This document shows positions 50,721-59,880 of a stretch of 64,000 bases of DNA, piece after piece (positions within the stretch are counted from its first letter, which is position 1; each line of letters begins with the position of its first letter). The DNA lies in NCBI RefSeq assembly GCF_014269285.1, contig NZ_JACOAF010000010.1:1-64000 (forward strand), given 5' to 3'. Made by a program: the position numbers and the translations under genes. The notes beneath the pieces are model-generated. The model was not told the origin of the DNA, did no database searches, and saw nothing but the letters and a program-made list of their open reading frames with translations. The DNA is from Rufibacter sediminis (GTDB lineage: Bacteria > Bacteroidota > Bacteroidia > Cytophagales > Hymenobacteraceae).

Positions 50721-50739
50721 GGGAAGTTTCAGTGCCGAA

Positions 50740-52398
50740 TTATTTTCCGGTGAGGGTTTTGCTCGCTACATCCACAAACTGGAAATGCTGCCCGTCAAAC
50801 AAGCCTTTGTCGCTGAGCTTTAAGGCGGGAATTACCAAAAGGGCCATAAACGACAAGGTCATGAACGGCGAGGTGAGGGTGCTGCCCAGCTCTTTGGCAG
50901 AACGGTCCAGTTTAGCGTACTGCTCGGCTACCCAATAGCCATCCTCCGGCGACATGATCCCGGCCACGGGCAGCGGAAGAACCATTTCCTGATCTCCGTT
51001 TACCGTTGATATGCCGCCTTTGGCTTCTATGAGCAGGTTCACGGCGCGGCACAGGCTGTCATCGTCTACGCCCACGGCAATGATGTTGTGGGAGTCATGC
51101 CCCACGCTGGAGGCAATGGCGCCGCGCTTCAGCCCGAAGTTCTTGATGAAGGCCAGGGCGGGCTCGGCGTTCTGGTAGCGGTTCACCACGGTCATCTTCA
51201 GAATATCCTGGGCCACGTCGCTTACAATTTGGCCGTCTTCCACTTTGGGGTCCAGTAGCAGCATTCCGGTGACCAGTTGCCCGTCATACGGCTCAATAAC
51301 CCTGATCTTTACGGCTTCCTGCGCCGGGAACCGGAACTGTTGCGGGCTTTTAGCCTCCGCATGGAAATTGTTGACGATCTCGCTGGGCGTGAATTCAATC
51401 TTGCTCTGCCCGTTCTCTGCTACCAACTTGCCGTTGATGTAGGTTCTGAGCACCTTGAAGTTCTCCGGGTTGTCAATCACGATAAAATCGGCGGGATCTT
51501 TCTCTTGGAGCAGGCCTACTTCCAGTTTGTAGTGCTGCACCGGATTCACGCAGGCGGCCTGTAGCACGTGGAACAAATCATGCCCTTTGGCCAGTGACCG
51601 TTTCACCAGCTCATTGATGTGGCTTTCCACCAGGTTGTCGGGGTGCTTGTCATCGGAGCAGAACATGATTTTGTCCGGGTACTGGGCCAGCAGTTCTATC
51701 AGGGCTTCAAAGTTCTTCGCGGCGCTGCCTTCCCGGATCAGGATTTTCATGCCGGCGGCTATTTTGTCCAGGGCTTCCTCGGCGGTGAAACACTCGTGGT
51801 CGGTGGTCATGCCGGCGGCAGCGTAGGCCTGGGCTTCGGCACCCCGCAGGCCGGGCGCGTGGCCGTCTACCTGCTTATCGAATTTCTGGGCCAGGGTGAT
51901 TTTCTGCATCACCAGATCATCGCCGTTCAGGACGCCGGGCCAGTTCATCATCTCGGCCAGGTACTTCACCTCGGGCCGCAGGAAAAGTTCTTCAATGTCC
52001 TCGGGGGTGATTTCGGCCCCGGCGGTTTCAAAAGGCGTGGCGGGCACGCAGGAAGGCGCCCCGAAGTAAAACTTGAACGGCACTTTTTTGGCATTGTCCA
52101 GCATGTACTCCACGCCTTTCAGCCCCAGTACGTTGCCAATCTCGTGCGGGTCTGAGACGGTGGCCACCGTGCCGTGCGGCACCGCCAGGCGCGCGAACTC
52201 AGAGGGCACCAGCATGGAGCTTTCCACGTGCACGTGCGCATCAATGAACCCCGGTAAAATATAGTGTGTTTCGGTGACAGGTTCCCGGATGATGCTGGTA
52301 ATCTGGCCATCCATGATCTCCAGGGTGCCCTGGTAGATTTCCCGGTGCAGCACATCTATGATGTTGCCGCTCAATTTGTAGAATCTGGATGTAGCCAT
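50740..52398 (-). CDS. ade: Adenine deaminase
   Basis: It converts adenine to hypoxanthine and ammonia in purine salvage. The 552-residue amidohydrolase has the metal motif [25 protein letters not shown], the VDGHAPGL and MTTDHECFT segments, [11 protein letters not shown], and the C-terminal [22 protein letters not shown] that is diagnostic of the Ade family. Length is normal. A Pal40 palindrome lies 5 bases upstream of its start codon. Confidence 0.96.
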   Translation of the reverse strand: MATSRFYKLSGNIIDVLHREIYQGTLEIMDGQITSIIREPVTETHYILPGFIDAHVHVESSMLVPSEFARLAVPHGTVATVSDPHEIGNVLGLKGVEYMLDNAKKVPFKFYFGAPSCVPATPFETAGAEITPEDIEELFLRPEVKYLAEMMNWPGVLNGDDLVMQKITLAQKFDKQVDGHAPGLRGAEAQAYAAAGMTTDHECFTAEEALDKIAAGMKILIREGSAAKNFEALIELLAQYPDKIMFCSDDKHPDNLVESHINELVKRSLAKGHDLFHVLQAACVNPVQHYKLEVGLLQEKDPADFIVIDNPENFKVLRTYINGKLVAENGQSKIEFTPSEIVNNFHAEAKSPQQFRFPAQEAVKIRVIEPYDGQLVTGMLLLDPKVEDGQIVSDVAQDILKMTVVNRYQNAEPALAFIKNFGLKRGAIASSVGHDSHNIIAVGVDDDSLCRAVNLLIEAKGGISTVNGDQEMVLPLPVAGIMSPEDGYWVAEQYAKLDRSAKELGSTLTSPFMTLSFMALLVIPALKLSDKGLFDGQHFQFVDVASKTLTGK

Positions 52399-52403
52399 GG
52401 TAT

Positions 52404-52440
52404 GTTTTTGAGGAGTTTTCAGAAAAATGACCGGGAAACA
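52404..52440. repeat. Pal40 palindrome copy just upstream of ade
   Basis: GTTTTTGAGGAGTTTTC on the left and AGAAAAATGACCGGGAAACA on the right; it must be part of the ade leader or promoter. Confidence 0.6.
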
Positions 52441-52483
52441 GAGGGGCCCGTAAAAACCCGTAGTGGTTCCGGCAGAATACGTA

Positions 52484-52491
52484 TATCTTTG
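52484..52491 (+). promoter_or_regulatory. Putative -7 box of the small lipoprotein and cmk
   Basis: TATCTTTG fits TAnnTTTG exactly and lies 18 bases before the TTG start at 52510. Confidence 0.35.
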
Positions 52492-52509
52492 CAGTCAAAG
52501 TTAACGGTT

Positions 52510-52671
52510 TTGAGAAAGATTTTTTCCCTAGGGTTGCTGTGGTGCTTGCTGCTGGGGGCGGTAAGCCCGGCCTGTACGCGCAAGTCCACTTCGCTGAGCA
52601 AGAAAACCAAGAGTTTTCAGCGCCATCAGCGCTCGGGCAAGGGAATTCCCTGTCCCACCAAAGATTGCTAA
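52510..52671 (+). CDS. Small predicted lipoprotein, 53 residues
   Basis: From a TTG start at 52510 the frame gives a compact signal peptide (RKIFSLGLLWCLLLGAVSPAC) with a plausible lipobox, followed by a very basic tail rich in Lys, Arg and Ser and ending GIPCPTKDC. Small Cys-containing basic lipoproteins of this shape are frequent in Bacteroidota; their function is unknown. The correctly placed -7 box upstream and the gap-filling position before cmk support it. The frame continues open upstream, so the start is inferred from the signal peptide. Confidence 0.6.
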   Translation: MRKIFSLGLLWCLLLGAVSPACTRKSTSLSKKTKSFQRHQRSGKGIPCPTKDC

Positions 52672-52696
52672 TGACTATTCACCCTAAGGCACTGGT

Positions 52697-53392
52697 ATGA
52701 AGAAGATTGTAGTAGCCCTGGACGGGCACTCTTCGTGCGGTAAAAGCACCACCGCCAAGCAAGTGGCACAAGAACTAGGCTACGCGTACATAGACACCGG
52801 TGCCATGTACCGGGCCGTCACCCTTTATTTTCTGGAGCATTACGTAGACCTCACCAACCCTAAAAAGGTGCAGGAAGCGTTGAATAATATCGAAGTCACC
52901 TTCCACCGGAACCTGAAAACGGGCCGCAACGAGGTGTTCCTGAATGGCCTCAACGTAGAGGACGAGATCCGGAAGATGTACATCTCAGACAAGGTGAGCG
53001 AGGTGAGCGTACTGCCCGCCGTACGCCATGCCATGGTGGCCGAGCAGAAGAAAATGGGCAAGCGCCGCGGCATTGTGATGGATGGCCGTGACATTGGTAC
53101 CGCCGTTTTCCCCGATGCCGAGGTGAAAGTCTTCATGACCGCCGATGTGGAGATCAGGGCCCGCCGCCGACAGCAGGAGCTGTTTGAGAAAAAACAGCTG
53201 GTGCCGTTCGATGAGATTGTGGAGAACCTGAAAAAGCGCGACCACATTGACTCTACCCGGGCTGAAAGCCCGCTGAAAATGGCCGATGACGCGCACCTGC
53301 TGGATACTTCCCACATCACCGTTGATGAGCAGGTGGATTTTGTCTTGGATTTAGTGGCCTCGGCGTTGCTGCAAAAAGAACTTGCCCAGTAA
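52697..53392 (+). CDS. cmk: Cytidylate kinase
   Basis: It phosphorylates CMP and dCMP with ATP. The 231-residue protein has the P-loop GHSSCGKST (residues 10-18), YIDTGAMYRAVTLYFLEH, GIVMDGRDIGTAVFPDAEVKVFMTA and the LID region RRRQQE, all typical. It lies 25 bases after the small lipoprotein gene and 99 bases before ispH on the same strand. Confidence 0.97.
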   Translation: MKKIVVALDGHSSCGKSTTAKQVAQELGYAYIDTGAMYRAVTLYFLEHYVDLTNPKKVQEALNNIEVTFHRNLKTGRNEVFLNGLNVEDEIRKMYISDKVSEVSVLPAVRHAMVAEQKKMGKRRGIVMDGRDIGTAVFPDAEVKVFMTADVEIRARRRQQELFEKKQLVPFDEIVENLKKRDHIDSTRAESPLKMADDAHLLDTSHITVDEQVDFVLDLVASALLQKELAQ

Positions 53393-53491
53393 ACCGGTTG
53401 TTAGAAGAAGAGAGCTGGCAGGCACTATGCATCAGAAACTATCTCTTACTTTTTGTCTTGCTACTTGTGTCTTGATACTTGAGTCGAAAAA

Positions 53492-54385
53492 ATGAACGTA
53501 ACCATTGACAAAAATTCGGGCTACTGTTTTGGGGTAGAGTTCGCCATTCAGATGGCGGAAGATGAGTTGGAAGAAGTAGCAGAGTTGTACTGCCTGGGTG
53601 ACATTGTGCACAACAGCATGGAAGTACAGCGTTTATATAACAAAGGCCTGCGCATCATTGACCGGGAGCAGCTACAGGAACTCCACGACTGCAAAGTGCT
53701 CATCAGAGCCCACGGCGAACCGCCCGAGACCTATGAGACCGCCCTGCGCAACAACCTGGAGCTGATTGACGCCTCCTGCCCGGTGGTGCTCAAACTGCAG
53801 AACCGCGTGAAGCACGCCTATGACTCCATCAAAGCCCACAACGGCCAGATCGTTTTGTACGGCCAGCAAGGCCACGCCGAGGTGATTGGCCTGGCGGGCC
53901 AGACCGGCAATGAGGCCATTGTCATCACCACCGAGGAAGACCTGGACCAACTGGATTATACCCGGCCCATCACGCTGTTCAGCCAGACCACCAAAAGCAC
54001 CAAAGGTTTCTACCGCATGAAGGAACTCATTGAGGAGCGGGTAGCGGCGGTGAAAGCCTCCGGCTTAGAGGTGTTTGACCTGGATGCGAATGACAGCATC
54101 TGCCGCCAGGTGTCTAACCGCGAGCCGCAACTGGACAAATTCGCGCAGCACCATGACGTGGTCATCTTTGTGAGCGGTAAGAAAAGCTCCAACGGCAAAG
54201 CTTTGTACGCAGTCTGCCAGCGGGTGAACCCCAGAAGCTATTTCGTGGAGAACGCCGAGGAACTAGACATGGCCTGGTTCAAAGACGCCACCTCCGTGGG
54301 CATCTGCGGCGCCACTTCCACGCCCATGTGGTTGATGCAGCAAGTAGCCGAGGCCATTCAGGCCCAGCACCCGGTGACGGTATAA
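53492..54385 (+). CDS. ispH: 4-hydroxy-3-methylbut-2-enyl diphosphate reductase
   Basis: The final enzyme of the non-mevalonate isoprenoid pathway, producing IPP and DMAPP with an iron-sulfur cluster. The three cluster cysteines are Cys12 (NSGYCFGVEFAI), Cys96 (DASCPVVLKL) and Cys204 (DSICRQVSNR). RAHGEPPE and YGQQGHAEVIGL hold conserved His residues, and SQTTKSTKGF the catalytic-loop Thr. The 297-residue length matches the Bacteroidota form. It ends at a strong terminator. Confidence 0.96.
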   Translation: MNVTIDKNSGYCFGVEFAIQMAEDELEEVAELYCLGDIVHNSMEVQRLYNKGLRIIDREQLQELHDCKVLIRAHGEPPETYETALRNNLELIDASCPVVLKLQNRVKHAYDSIKAHNGQIVLYGQQGHAEVIGLAGQTGNEAIVITTEEDLDQLDYTRPITLFSQTTKSTKGFYRMKELIEERVAAVKASGLEVFDLDANDSICRQVSNREPQLDKFAQHHDVVIFVSGKKSSNGKALYAVCQRVNPRSYFVENAEELDMAWFKDATSVGICGATSTPMWLMQQVAEAIQAQHPVTV

Positions 54386-54420
54386 TTCGCACAACAAAAT
54401 ATTAGAGATTCAGTATATTT

Positions 54421-54446
54421 AAAAGCCCCGGAGACGGGGCTTTTTT
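54421..54446 (+). terminator. Rho-independent terminator of ispH
   Basis: AAAAGCCCCG, loop GAGA, CGGGGCTTTTTT: a textbook stem and T-tract. Confidence 0.95.
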
Positions 54447-54461
54447 ACTATTTTCCTGTGT

Positions 54462-55004
54462 ATGAAAAAAATCTTACGGTATTTCCTCAACGGTTTCCTG
54501 ATTGTAGCGCCCATCTCGTTGACCATCTACATCATTGTGGCCACTATTAATTGGCTAGATGAGCTGTTCTGGTTGAGATACCCGGGTGTAGGGTTGCTGC
54601 TGATTGTGATGCTGGTCACGCTAGTGGGGTTTATCGGTTCCTCTTTCCTGGTGAAACCTTTCTTTGTGCTCACCGAGCGCATCATGAGCCGTCTGCCGCT
54701 GGTGAACATGATCTACTCTTCGCTCAAAGACCTCTTTGACGCGTTTGTGGGCGAAAACCAGAAGTTCAACCAACCGGTGCTGGTGAAAATGACGCAGTTC
54801 AATGATACCTACAAACTGGGTTTCGTGACGCAGTTATCCATGGAGGCCGTGAACATGCCAGATAAAGTGGCCGTGTATTTCCCGCACTCCTATAACTTTT
54901 CCGGGGAGTTGTTCCTGGTGGCCCGCGAGAACGTCACCTACCTGGAGATCCCTAGCAGTGAGGTCATGAAGTTTGTGGTGTCCGGCGGCGTATCCAAAAT
55001 ATAA
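54462..55004 (+). CDS. DUF502 family membrane protein
   Basis: A 180-residue protein with two N-terminal membrane helices (about 6-30 and 42-68) and a C-terminal soluble domain. RLPLVNMIYSSLKDLFDAFVG is the characteristic family block, followed by VYFPHSYNFSGELFLVARENV. The role of DUF502 proteins is not established. It starts 15 bases after the ispH terminator, so it must have a promoter within or before that hairpin, or depend on read-through. Confidence 0.9.
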   Translation: MKKILRYFLNGFLIVAPISLTIYIIVATINWLDELFWLRYPGVGLLLIVMLVTLVGFIGSSFLVKPFFVLTERIMSRLPLVNMIYSSLKDLFDAFVGENQKFNQPVLVKMTQFNDTYKLGFVTQLSMEAVNMPDKVAVYFPHSYNFSGELFLVARENVTYLEIPSSEVMKFVVSGGVSKI

Positions 55005-55025
55005 AGGCTATTCGTTTACCCAATC

Positions 55026-55064
55026 CGTTTTAGGCCTGTTTTCCTGATTCTGGCCCTGGAACGC
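55026..55064. repeat. Pal40 palindrome copy
   Basis: CCGTTTTAGGCCTGTTTTC on the left, and a diverged right arm TCTGGCCCTGGAACGC. It lies 21 bases after the DUF502 stop codon. Confidence 0.7.
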
Positions 55065-55077
55065 GCCAGCTGATAAA

Positions 55078-55120
55078 GCCGTTTTCCGCCTTGTTTTCTT
55101 AAAACAAGGCCGAAAGCGGC
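55078..55120. repeat. Pal40 palindrome copy, strong stem
   Basis: GCCGTTTTCCGCCTTGTTTT and AAAACAAGGCCGAAAGCGGC pair at 18 of 20 positions around CTT. It is 13 bases from the previous copy. Confidence 0.85.
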
Positions 55121-55320
55121 TTCTGCTTTTTAGCAGCACAAAGGGAGCCGGAACCGGGCTCAAACCTGGGAGAGCCGTTGCCCGCCACCATCCAAAAGCA
55201 GAAAAGTCGGCTGGGAATCCTATATTTAGCCGATCAAACCTTTGGCTGGCGCACAATCTTTGGAACGGCGTTTGTTCTTTTACTCCGGTTGCGTGGCCTC
55301 TGACTTAAAATTTCCCCTAC

Positions 55321-57897
55321 ATGAACCACTTCTTTGTTTTTCTGCTGAGCTCTCTTTCCATCTGCTCCCCCGCGCAAACTCCGCCCCAGGAAAAGACATC
55401 CCCAAACCGTACTGTTCAAACGGCCCAGCAGCCGCTTCGCCTGTCCTGGGAAGTCTTGGAAGAGAAACATCAGGGGAAGAACCAGACGCTTTCGGTGTTC
55501 ACGATCAAGAATGCGGGTACCACCTCTTTGCCGGCCACCGGCTGGAGTCTGTACTTCCATAGCACGCCTTCGTTTAAGCCCACAGATGCGAACGCACCGG
55601 TGAAAACGGAGTCCATTAACGGCGATTTCCTCCGGATGGTGCCGACTGCTGCCTTCAAAGAGCTGGCTCCTGGCGCATCGCAGCGCATTGAGTTTGTCGC
55701 TGCCGGGCAGATTGTGAACGAGTCCAGAGCGCCCCGGGGCTTTTACCTGGTCTGGGACAAAGAACCTTCCAAAGGCCACACCATCGCAGATGTCCAGATC
55801 ATCAAACCCGCCAGGAACATGGTGGGCTGGATTGAATCCAAAGACATTTACGTCCAGAACAGCGCCATTCAGGAGGTGGCCACCGAGAAACTCACCAAGG
55901 TGTTCCCTACGCCCGCGCAGTACAAAGAGACGGAGCAGCCTTTCGTGCTGACGGCTGCGGTGCCGGTGGTGACTGACAAAGCTTTCCAGAACGAGGCTGC
56001 TTTGCTGGCCGCACATTTGGGCACCATCTTCAGCGCCAAACCCGAGGTGAAGACCTCCGGAACCGGCAAAGCCATCCGGCTACAGAAGAAAAACGGGATG
56101 GGCCCTGAGGCCTATGAACTGCAGGTGACCTCGCAGGAGATTATTATCTCGGCCACTACGCCGGCCGGGGCTTTCTATGGCACGCAGTCATTGAAGACCC
56201 TAGTGCCGCCCGCGGCCTTGGCGAGCAAGCAGACCTCGGTGACGGTGCCCGGCGTGCAGGTGAAAGACGCGCCCCGGTTCGGGCATCGGGCGTTCATGCT
56301 GGACGTGGCCCGGAATTTCCACAAGAAAGAGCAAGTGCTGCGGGTGCTGGACATGATGGCCCTGTACAAGCTGAACGTCTTCCATTTCCACCTGAACGAT
56401 GACGAGGGCTGGCGCGTTGAGATTCCGGGTTTGCCGGAGCTGACGCAGGTAGGTGGCCGCCGAGGGCATACCGTGGACGAGAAGAACTTCCTGCGCCCCG
56501 CCTATGGCTCTGGCCCGGAGGTGGACCAATCCAGCGGCAGCGGCTTCTACACCAAAGCTGATTTCGTGGAGATTCTGAAGTACGCCAAGGCGCGTCACAT
56601 CAAGGTCATCCCCGAGGTGGAGACGCCCGGCCACGCCCGCGCCGCCATCAAATCTATGGATGCCCGTTACGACCGCCTGATGAAGGAAGGCAAAAAAGCC
56701 GAGGCTGAACAATACCTGCTCCGCGACCTGAACGATAAATCAGTGTACCGGTCGGTGCAGTATTTCAATGACAACGTGATCAACGTGGCCTTGCCATCGG
56801 CTTACCGTTTCCTGGAGAAAGTGACCGATGAGTTGCTGGCCATGTACAAAGAAGCCGGAGCGCCTATCCAGACCATCCACTTCGGCGGAGACGAGGTGCC
56901 CAACGGCGTGTGGGAAAAATCGCCGGAGGTGCAGAAACTGATGGCCAGCAACCCCAGCCTGAAGAACATAGATGACCTGTGGTACTACTTTTTCGGGAAG
57001 TTGAACACCATGCTGGAGAAACGGAAGCTCTACCTGTCGGGTTGGGAGGAAATCGGGCTGAGCAAGGTGCGCACCAACGGTCGCCTGAGCTATGTGGCCA
57101 ACCCGCAGTTTGTGAAGGAGAATTTCCACGTGGATGTCTGGAACAACCAGGGCGCTAACCTGGATTTGCCGTACCGCATGGCCAACGCCGGCTACAAAGT
57201 GGTGCTCACCAACGTGTCGCATTTTTACCTGGATCTGGCTTACCAGAAGGAGTACGATGAAAAAGGCCTGTACTGGGGCGGTTTCCTGGATGTGGACAAG
57301 CCCTTCTATTTCATTCCCTATGATTACATGAAGAGCATCCGGGTAAACGATGACAACAAACCGCTGACCAATACCGCGGCCTTCGCGGGGAAAGAGCAAC
57401 TGAAGCCCGCCGCCCGCGGCAACATTGTGGGGCTGCAGGCACCGCTCTGGAGCGAGACCATCACCTCCCCGGATCGGTTGGAGTACATGCTGTTGCCTAA
57501 GCTCCTGGGCCTCGCGGAACGAGCCTGGGCACCAGACCCGGTCTGGGCTACCAACCCAGAATCAGGGCAGAGCAAAGCCGCGTACCAGCAGGCCTGGTCT
57601 GAATTTGTGAACGTGCTGGGCAAACGCGAGCTGCCGCGCCTGAGCTATTATGCCGGAGGGTTCGGTTACCGCATCCCGCCGGTGGGCGCGCAGGTGCAGG
57701 ACGGCAAAGTACTGGCCAACGTGCAGTTCCCGGGCATGACCATCCGGTACACCACCGACGGGTCAGAGCCTACCGCCACCAGCAAAGTCTATTCTGGGCC
57801 TGTTTTGGAAAAAGGAACCATAAAACTGGCCACCTTTGACGCCGCGGGCCGGGCCAGTAGAGTGACCACGGTAGAGAATAGACAGATTCCCCAGTAG
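55321..57897 (+). CDS. Beta-N-acetylhexosaminidase, glycoside hydrolase family 20
   Basis: An 858-residue exported enzyme that releases terminal beta-GlcNAc or beta-GalNAc. After the signal peptide (to about residue 18) come a CHB_HEX carbohydrate-binding domain (about 35-165), the GH20b domain (about 195-320), the catalytic barrel (about 325-690) and a C-terminal beta-sandwich (about 780-858, TIRYTTDGSEPTATSKVY). Barrel motifs are FHFHLNDDEGWRVEI and FGGDEVPNGVW with the catalytic Asp524-Glu525 pair, and the substrate Trp in APLWSETI. It would work alongside the GH89 and GH36 enzymes encoded earlier. Confidence 0.95.
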   Translation: MNHFFVFLLSSLSICSPAQTPPQEKTSPNRTVQTAQQPLRLSWEVLEEKHQGKNQTLSVFTIKNAGTTSLPATGWSLYFHSTPSFKPTDANAPVKTESINGDFLRMVPTAAFKELAPGASQRIEFVAAGQIVNESRAPRGFYLVWDKEPSKGHTIADVQIIKPARNMVGWIESKDIYVQNSAIQEVATEKLTKVFPTPAQYKETEQPFVLTAAVPVVTDKAFQNEAALLAAHLGTIFSAKPEVKTSGTGKAIRLQKKNGMGPEAYELQVTSQEIIISATTPAGAFYGTQSLKTLVPPAALASKQTSVTVPGVQVKDAPRFGHRAFMLDVARNFHKKEQVLRVLDMMALYKLNVFHFHLNDDEGWRVEIPGLPELTQVGGRRGHTVDEKNFLRPAYGSGPEVDQSSGSGFYTKADFVEILKYAKARHIKVIPEVETPGHARAAIKSMDARYDRLMKEGKKAEAEQYLLRDLNDKSVYRSVQYFNDNVINVALPSAYRFLEKVTDELLAMYKEAGAPIQTIHFGGDEVPNGVWEKSPEVQKLMASNPSLKNIDDLWYYFFGKLNTMLEKRKLYLSGWEEIGLSKVRTNGRLSYVANPQFVKENFHVDVWNNQGANLDLPYRMANAGYKVVLTNVSHFYLDLAYQKEYDEKGLYWGGFLDVDKPFYFIPYDYMKSIRVNDDNKPLTNTAAFAGKEQLKPAARGNIVGLQAPLWSETITSPDRLEYMLLPKLLGLAERAWAPDPVWATNPESGQSKAAYQQAWSEFVNVLGKRELPRLSYYAGGFGYRIPPVGAQVQDGKVLANVQFPGMTIRYTTDGSEPTATSKVYSGPVLEKGTIKLATFDAAGRASRVTTVENRQIPQ

Positions 57898-58065
57898 GCT
57901 CTGGAATGGCAGATGCGGTGAAACCGGAGGGGCTTTCCTTCTATCAGAAAATACTCTTGGGGATAAGTGTAGGCTTGTATGCCGTCTCTTGTAATCGACT
58001 ATCCCTGGGCTCATCCCGCAGATATGAACGCTGGGTGCAACTCCGGAGAGAAGGAATTTGCAACG

Positions 58066-58103
58066 GCGTTTTGGGGCTCTGTTTGGATAAAGGGGCTTAA
58101 AAC
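58066..58103. repeat. Pal40 palindrome copy, diverged
   Basis: GCGTTTTGGGGCTCTGTTTGG on the left side when read through the centre, and ATAAAGGGGCTTAAAAC on the right. It runs directly into the terminator at 58104. Confidence 0.6.
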
Positions 58104-58134
58104 AAAAAAGCCCCTCCGGGTGGGAGAGGCTTTC
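58104..58134 (-). terminator. Terminator hairpin of the Ala/Lys-rich gene
   Basis: AAAAAAGCCCCTCC, loop GGGT, GGGAGAGGCTTT. It lies between the GH20 gene and the convergent small gene; the A-run gives a T-tract on the minus strand. Confidence 0.8.
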
Positions 58135-58152
58135 TGGCGGTTAGGAGAGGAA

Positions 58153-58524
58153 TTAGTTATTGACTGATTTTTCTACGGCTCTGGCTGCTTTCTTGGCTTG
58201 TTTGTCGGCGTTGGCTCTGTTCCGTTGGGCTTTGGTCTCCATTCTGGAAGCTTGTTTGGCTTCTTTAGCAGCGTTGGAGGCATCTTTCTCGATCCGGTCG
58301 GCTTCCTTGGAGTTCTTTTTAGCGGTTTTCGCGTCAGACTGAGCGGCTTTCTTTTGGCTGTCTAAGTCAGACAGCCGCTTTTTGTCGCCCTGCGCTCTCT
58401 CTTTCAGAGAGTCCTGCTCCAGTTTCTGTTCCTGCTCGTTTTCGGTGGTTTGGGCAAAGGCCTGCGCCGCGAAAAAGGTGAACAGGCCCGTTAATAAGGT
58501 GAATAGTAAGTTCTTGGTTTTCAT
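58153..58524 (-). CDS. Small exported Ala/Lys-rich helical protein
   Basis: A 123-residue protein with a signal peptide (cleavage near AFAQ). The mature part is highly charged and almost entirely helical: repeated stretches of Lys, Ala, Asp, Glu and Arg such as KKAAQSDAKTAKKNSKEADR and KQAKKAARAVEKSV. No known domain. Proteins like this are common in Hymenobacteraceae genomes, perhaps stress related, but I know of no function. Confidence 0.7.
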   Translation of the reverse strand: MKTKNLLFTLLTGLFTFFAAQAFAQTTENEQEQKLEQDSLKERAQGDKKRLSDLDSQKKAAQSDAKTAKKNSKEADRIEKDASNAAKEAKQASRMETKAQRNRANADKQAKKAARAVEKSVNN

Positions 58525-58947
58525 ATATTTAGTTCGTTAGTTCTGTCTTTGGCTATACGGCTTCTCAGGTAAAACAACCGGATATATTTCTATATAGATA
58601 TGCATTTGTTGACGAAGGCGGAAACGAATGGTAAATGCGGGCGGTTCTCAGGCGATAATCCGCCGAAATTAGAATTATTAGCTTGATTTCAAATAGCTTG
58701 GTCTCCGATGGCGGGTCTAGGTTCTGAGACATGAAATCCATTTCAGCCTGTTCCTCAGAATACTATTCCAGTACCTGGGATCTGACTCCTTACATCAGTT
58801 GTTTCACTCGTCATCGGGGGGTTTACGAAGGGCAAACGTGCGATCTACTGTTCGTTTGCGCCCCCTTTGTGAAAATGCCGTAGAAACCCAGAAGCCAGGC
58901 TACCTGCTTCTTTTCTGAATCAACCACCCGAAACCGTTCCAGAATCT
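58525..58947. other. Gap between divergent genes
   Basis: 423 bases, A+T-rich on the left. An inverted repeat GGGCAAACG (58830-58838) with CGTTTGCGCCC (58853-58863) lies near the right end. No convincing promoter box or gene was seen. Confidence 0.45.
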
Positions 58948-59760
58948 GTGCCATTCATCCAGATAAAATCCTCCAAGCTGCATTACCGGGTCATGGGCCA
59001 CGGCCCCAAGGCGCTGCTGGCGTTCCACGGGTACGGGCAGGAAGGGCATTACTATGACGCCATGGCCCGCACTTTGCAGCCAGAGTACACGGTGTTTTCC
59101 ATCGATCTGTTTTTTCACGGCAAGAGCACGTTGAGCAAAGCCGATCAGCCGCTCTCCAAAAAGAAACTGCAGGCGTTCATCCAGGGGCTGTTGGAGAAAG
59201 AGCACATCGGGCGGTTCTCAGTGATGGCGTTCAGCATGGGCGGCAAGTTCGCGCTTACGGTGCTGGAGAAGTTCCACGGCCAAATGGAGGAACTGTACCT
59301 CATTGCCCCAGACGGCATCAAAACGCACCTGCTTTACAGCATTGCCACGTACCCCGGCTGGCTGCAGGGTTTGTTCAAGCGCATTGTGCTGCGGCCCACG
59401 CGGTTTTTTCAGACGCTCACCTGGCTGCAGCAGAAACGCTGGGTAGACCCCAGCCTGGTGAAGTTCGCCAATTGGCAGATGGACTCGCCCCAGAAGCGCC
59501 TGCGAGTGTACCGCAGCTGGACCGGCTTCAGCAAGCTGACCTTTGATACCCGCCAGATTGTGGCGCTCCTGAACCAGAGCAACATTGAAGTGAACATCTT
59601 CCTGGGCAAGTATGACCAGATTATTTCCCAGAAGCGCCTGCAGGTTTTTCTGAACGCCCTCCGGCGGCACAACCTGGTGGTCTTACAGACCGGGCACACC
59701 AACCTGCTCTACAGCGTGGCCACCTGGTTGCGGAACCACCCCGCCAAGACAGCGAACTGA
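58948..59760 (+). CDS. Alpha/beta hydrolase
   Basis: A 270-residue cytosolic hydrolase of the alpha/beta fold with a GTG start at 58948. The oxyanion turn is AFHGYGQEG, the nucleophile elbow VMAFSMGGKFAL carries Ser96, an Asp lies in LGKYDQI and the catalytic His in LQTGHTNLL. There is no signal peptide. An insert of about 60 residues (about 125-190) forms a cap. Esterase, lipase or epoxide-hydrolase-like activity is possible; no specific substrate can be named. A better start could exist upstream, but no in-frame ATG precedes the first strand. Confidence 0.8.
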   Translation: MPFIQIKSSKLHYRVMGHGPKALLAFHGYGQEGHYYDAMARTLQPEYTVFSIDLFFHGKSTLSKADQPLSKKKLQAFIQGLLEKEHIGRFSVMAFSMGGKFALTVLEKFHGQMEELYLIAPDGIKTHLLYSIATYPGWLQGLFKRIVLRPTRFFQTLTWLQQKRWVDPSLVKFANWQMDSPQKRLRVYRSWTGFSKLTFDTRQIVALLNQSNIEVNIFLGKYDQIISQKRLQVFLNALRRHNLVVLQTGHTNLLYSVATWLRNHPAKTAN

Positions 59761-59805
59761 AATTCTTTGCGTATACACCTCTGGAGGAGAATTCCGTTTT
59801 TCGCT

Positions 59806-59813
59806 TACTTTTG
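59806..59813 (+). promoter_or_regulatory. Putative -7 box of the sugar dehydrogenase gene
   Basis: TACTTTTG fits TAnnTTTG; it lies 67 bases before the ATG at 59881. No -33 element was recognised. Confidence 0.3.
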
Positions 59814-59880
59814 TCAAAAGTGGCCAGAAACGGAAGCTACGGCTCTGTTTTCCTCCGCCTCACCCGTACAATCTAAAACT

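Larger units (their letters stand above)
50435..50739. other. Gap between the TSUP and ade genes
   Basis: 305 bases with no gene. It contains a half Pal40 (50658-50680) fused to a G+C-rich hairpin (50681-50720) that lies after the ade stop codon. I see no clear TSUP promoter. Confidence 0.5.
55005..55320. other. Gap upstream of the GH20 gene with two palindromes
   Basis: 316 bases with Pal40 copies at 55026-55064 and 55078-55120. The second is followed by a small hairpin (CTGC/GCAG). No gene is visible; the GH20 promoter was not recognised. Confidence 0.5.

Noticed and set aside
57788-57816. Pal40-like sequence inside the GH20 gene
   Set aside because: The residues it encodes (YSGPVLEKGTIK) match the normal pattern of the C-terminal beta-sandwich, so the resemblance is most likely coincidence.
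57906-58100. 64-codon frame after the GH20 gene
   Set aside because: It ends inside a diverged Pal40 copy, has no conserved feature and lacks signal or membrane patterns beyond a weak hydrophobic stretch.
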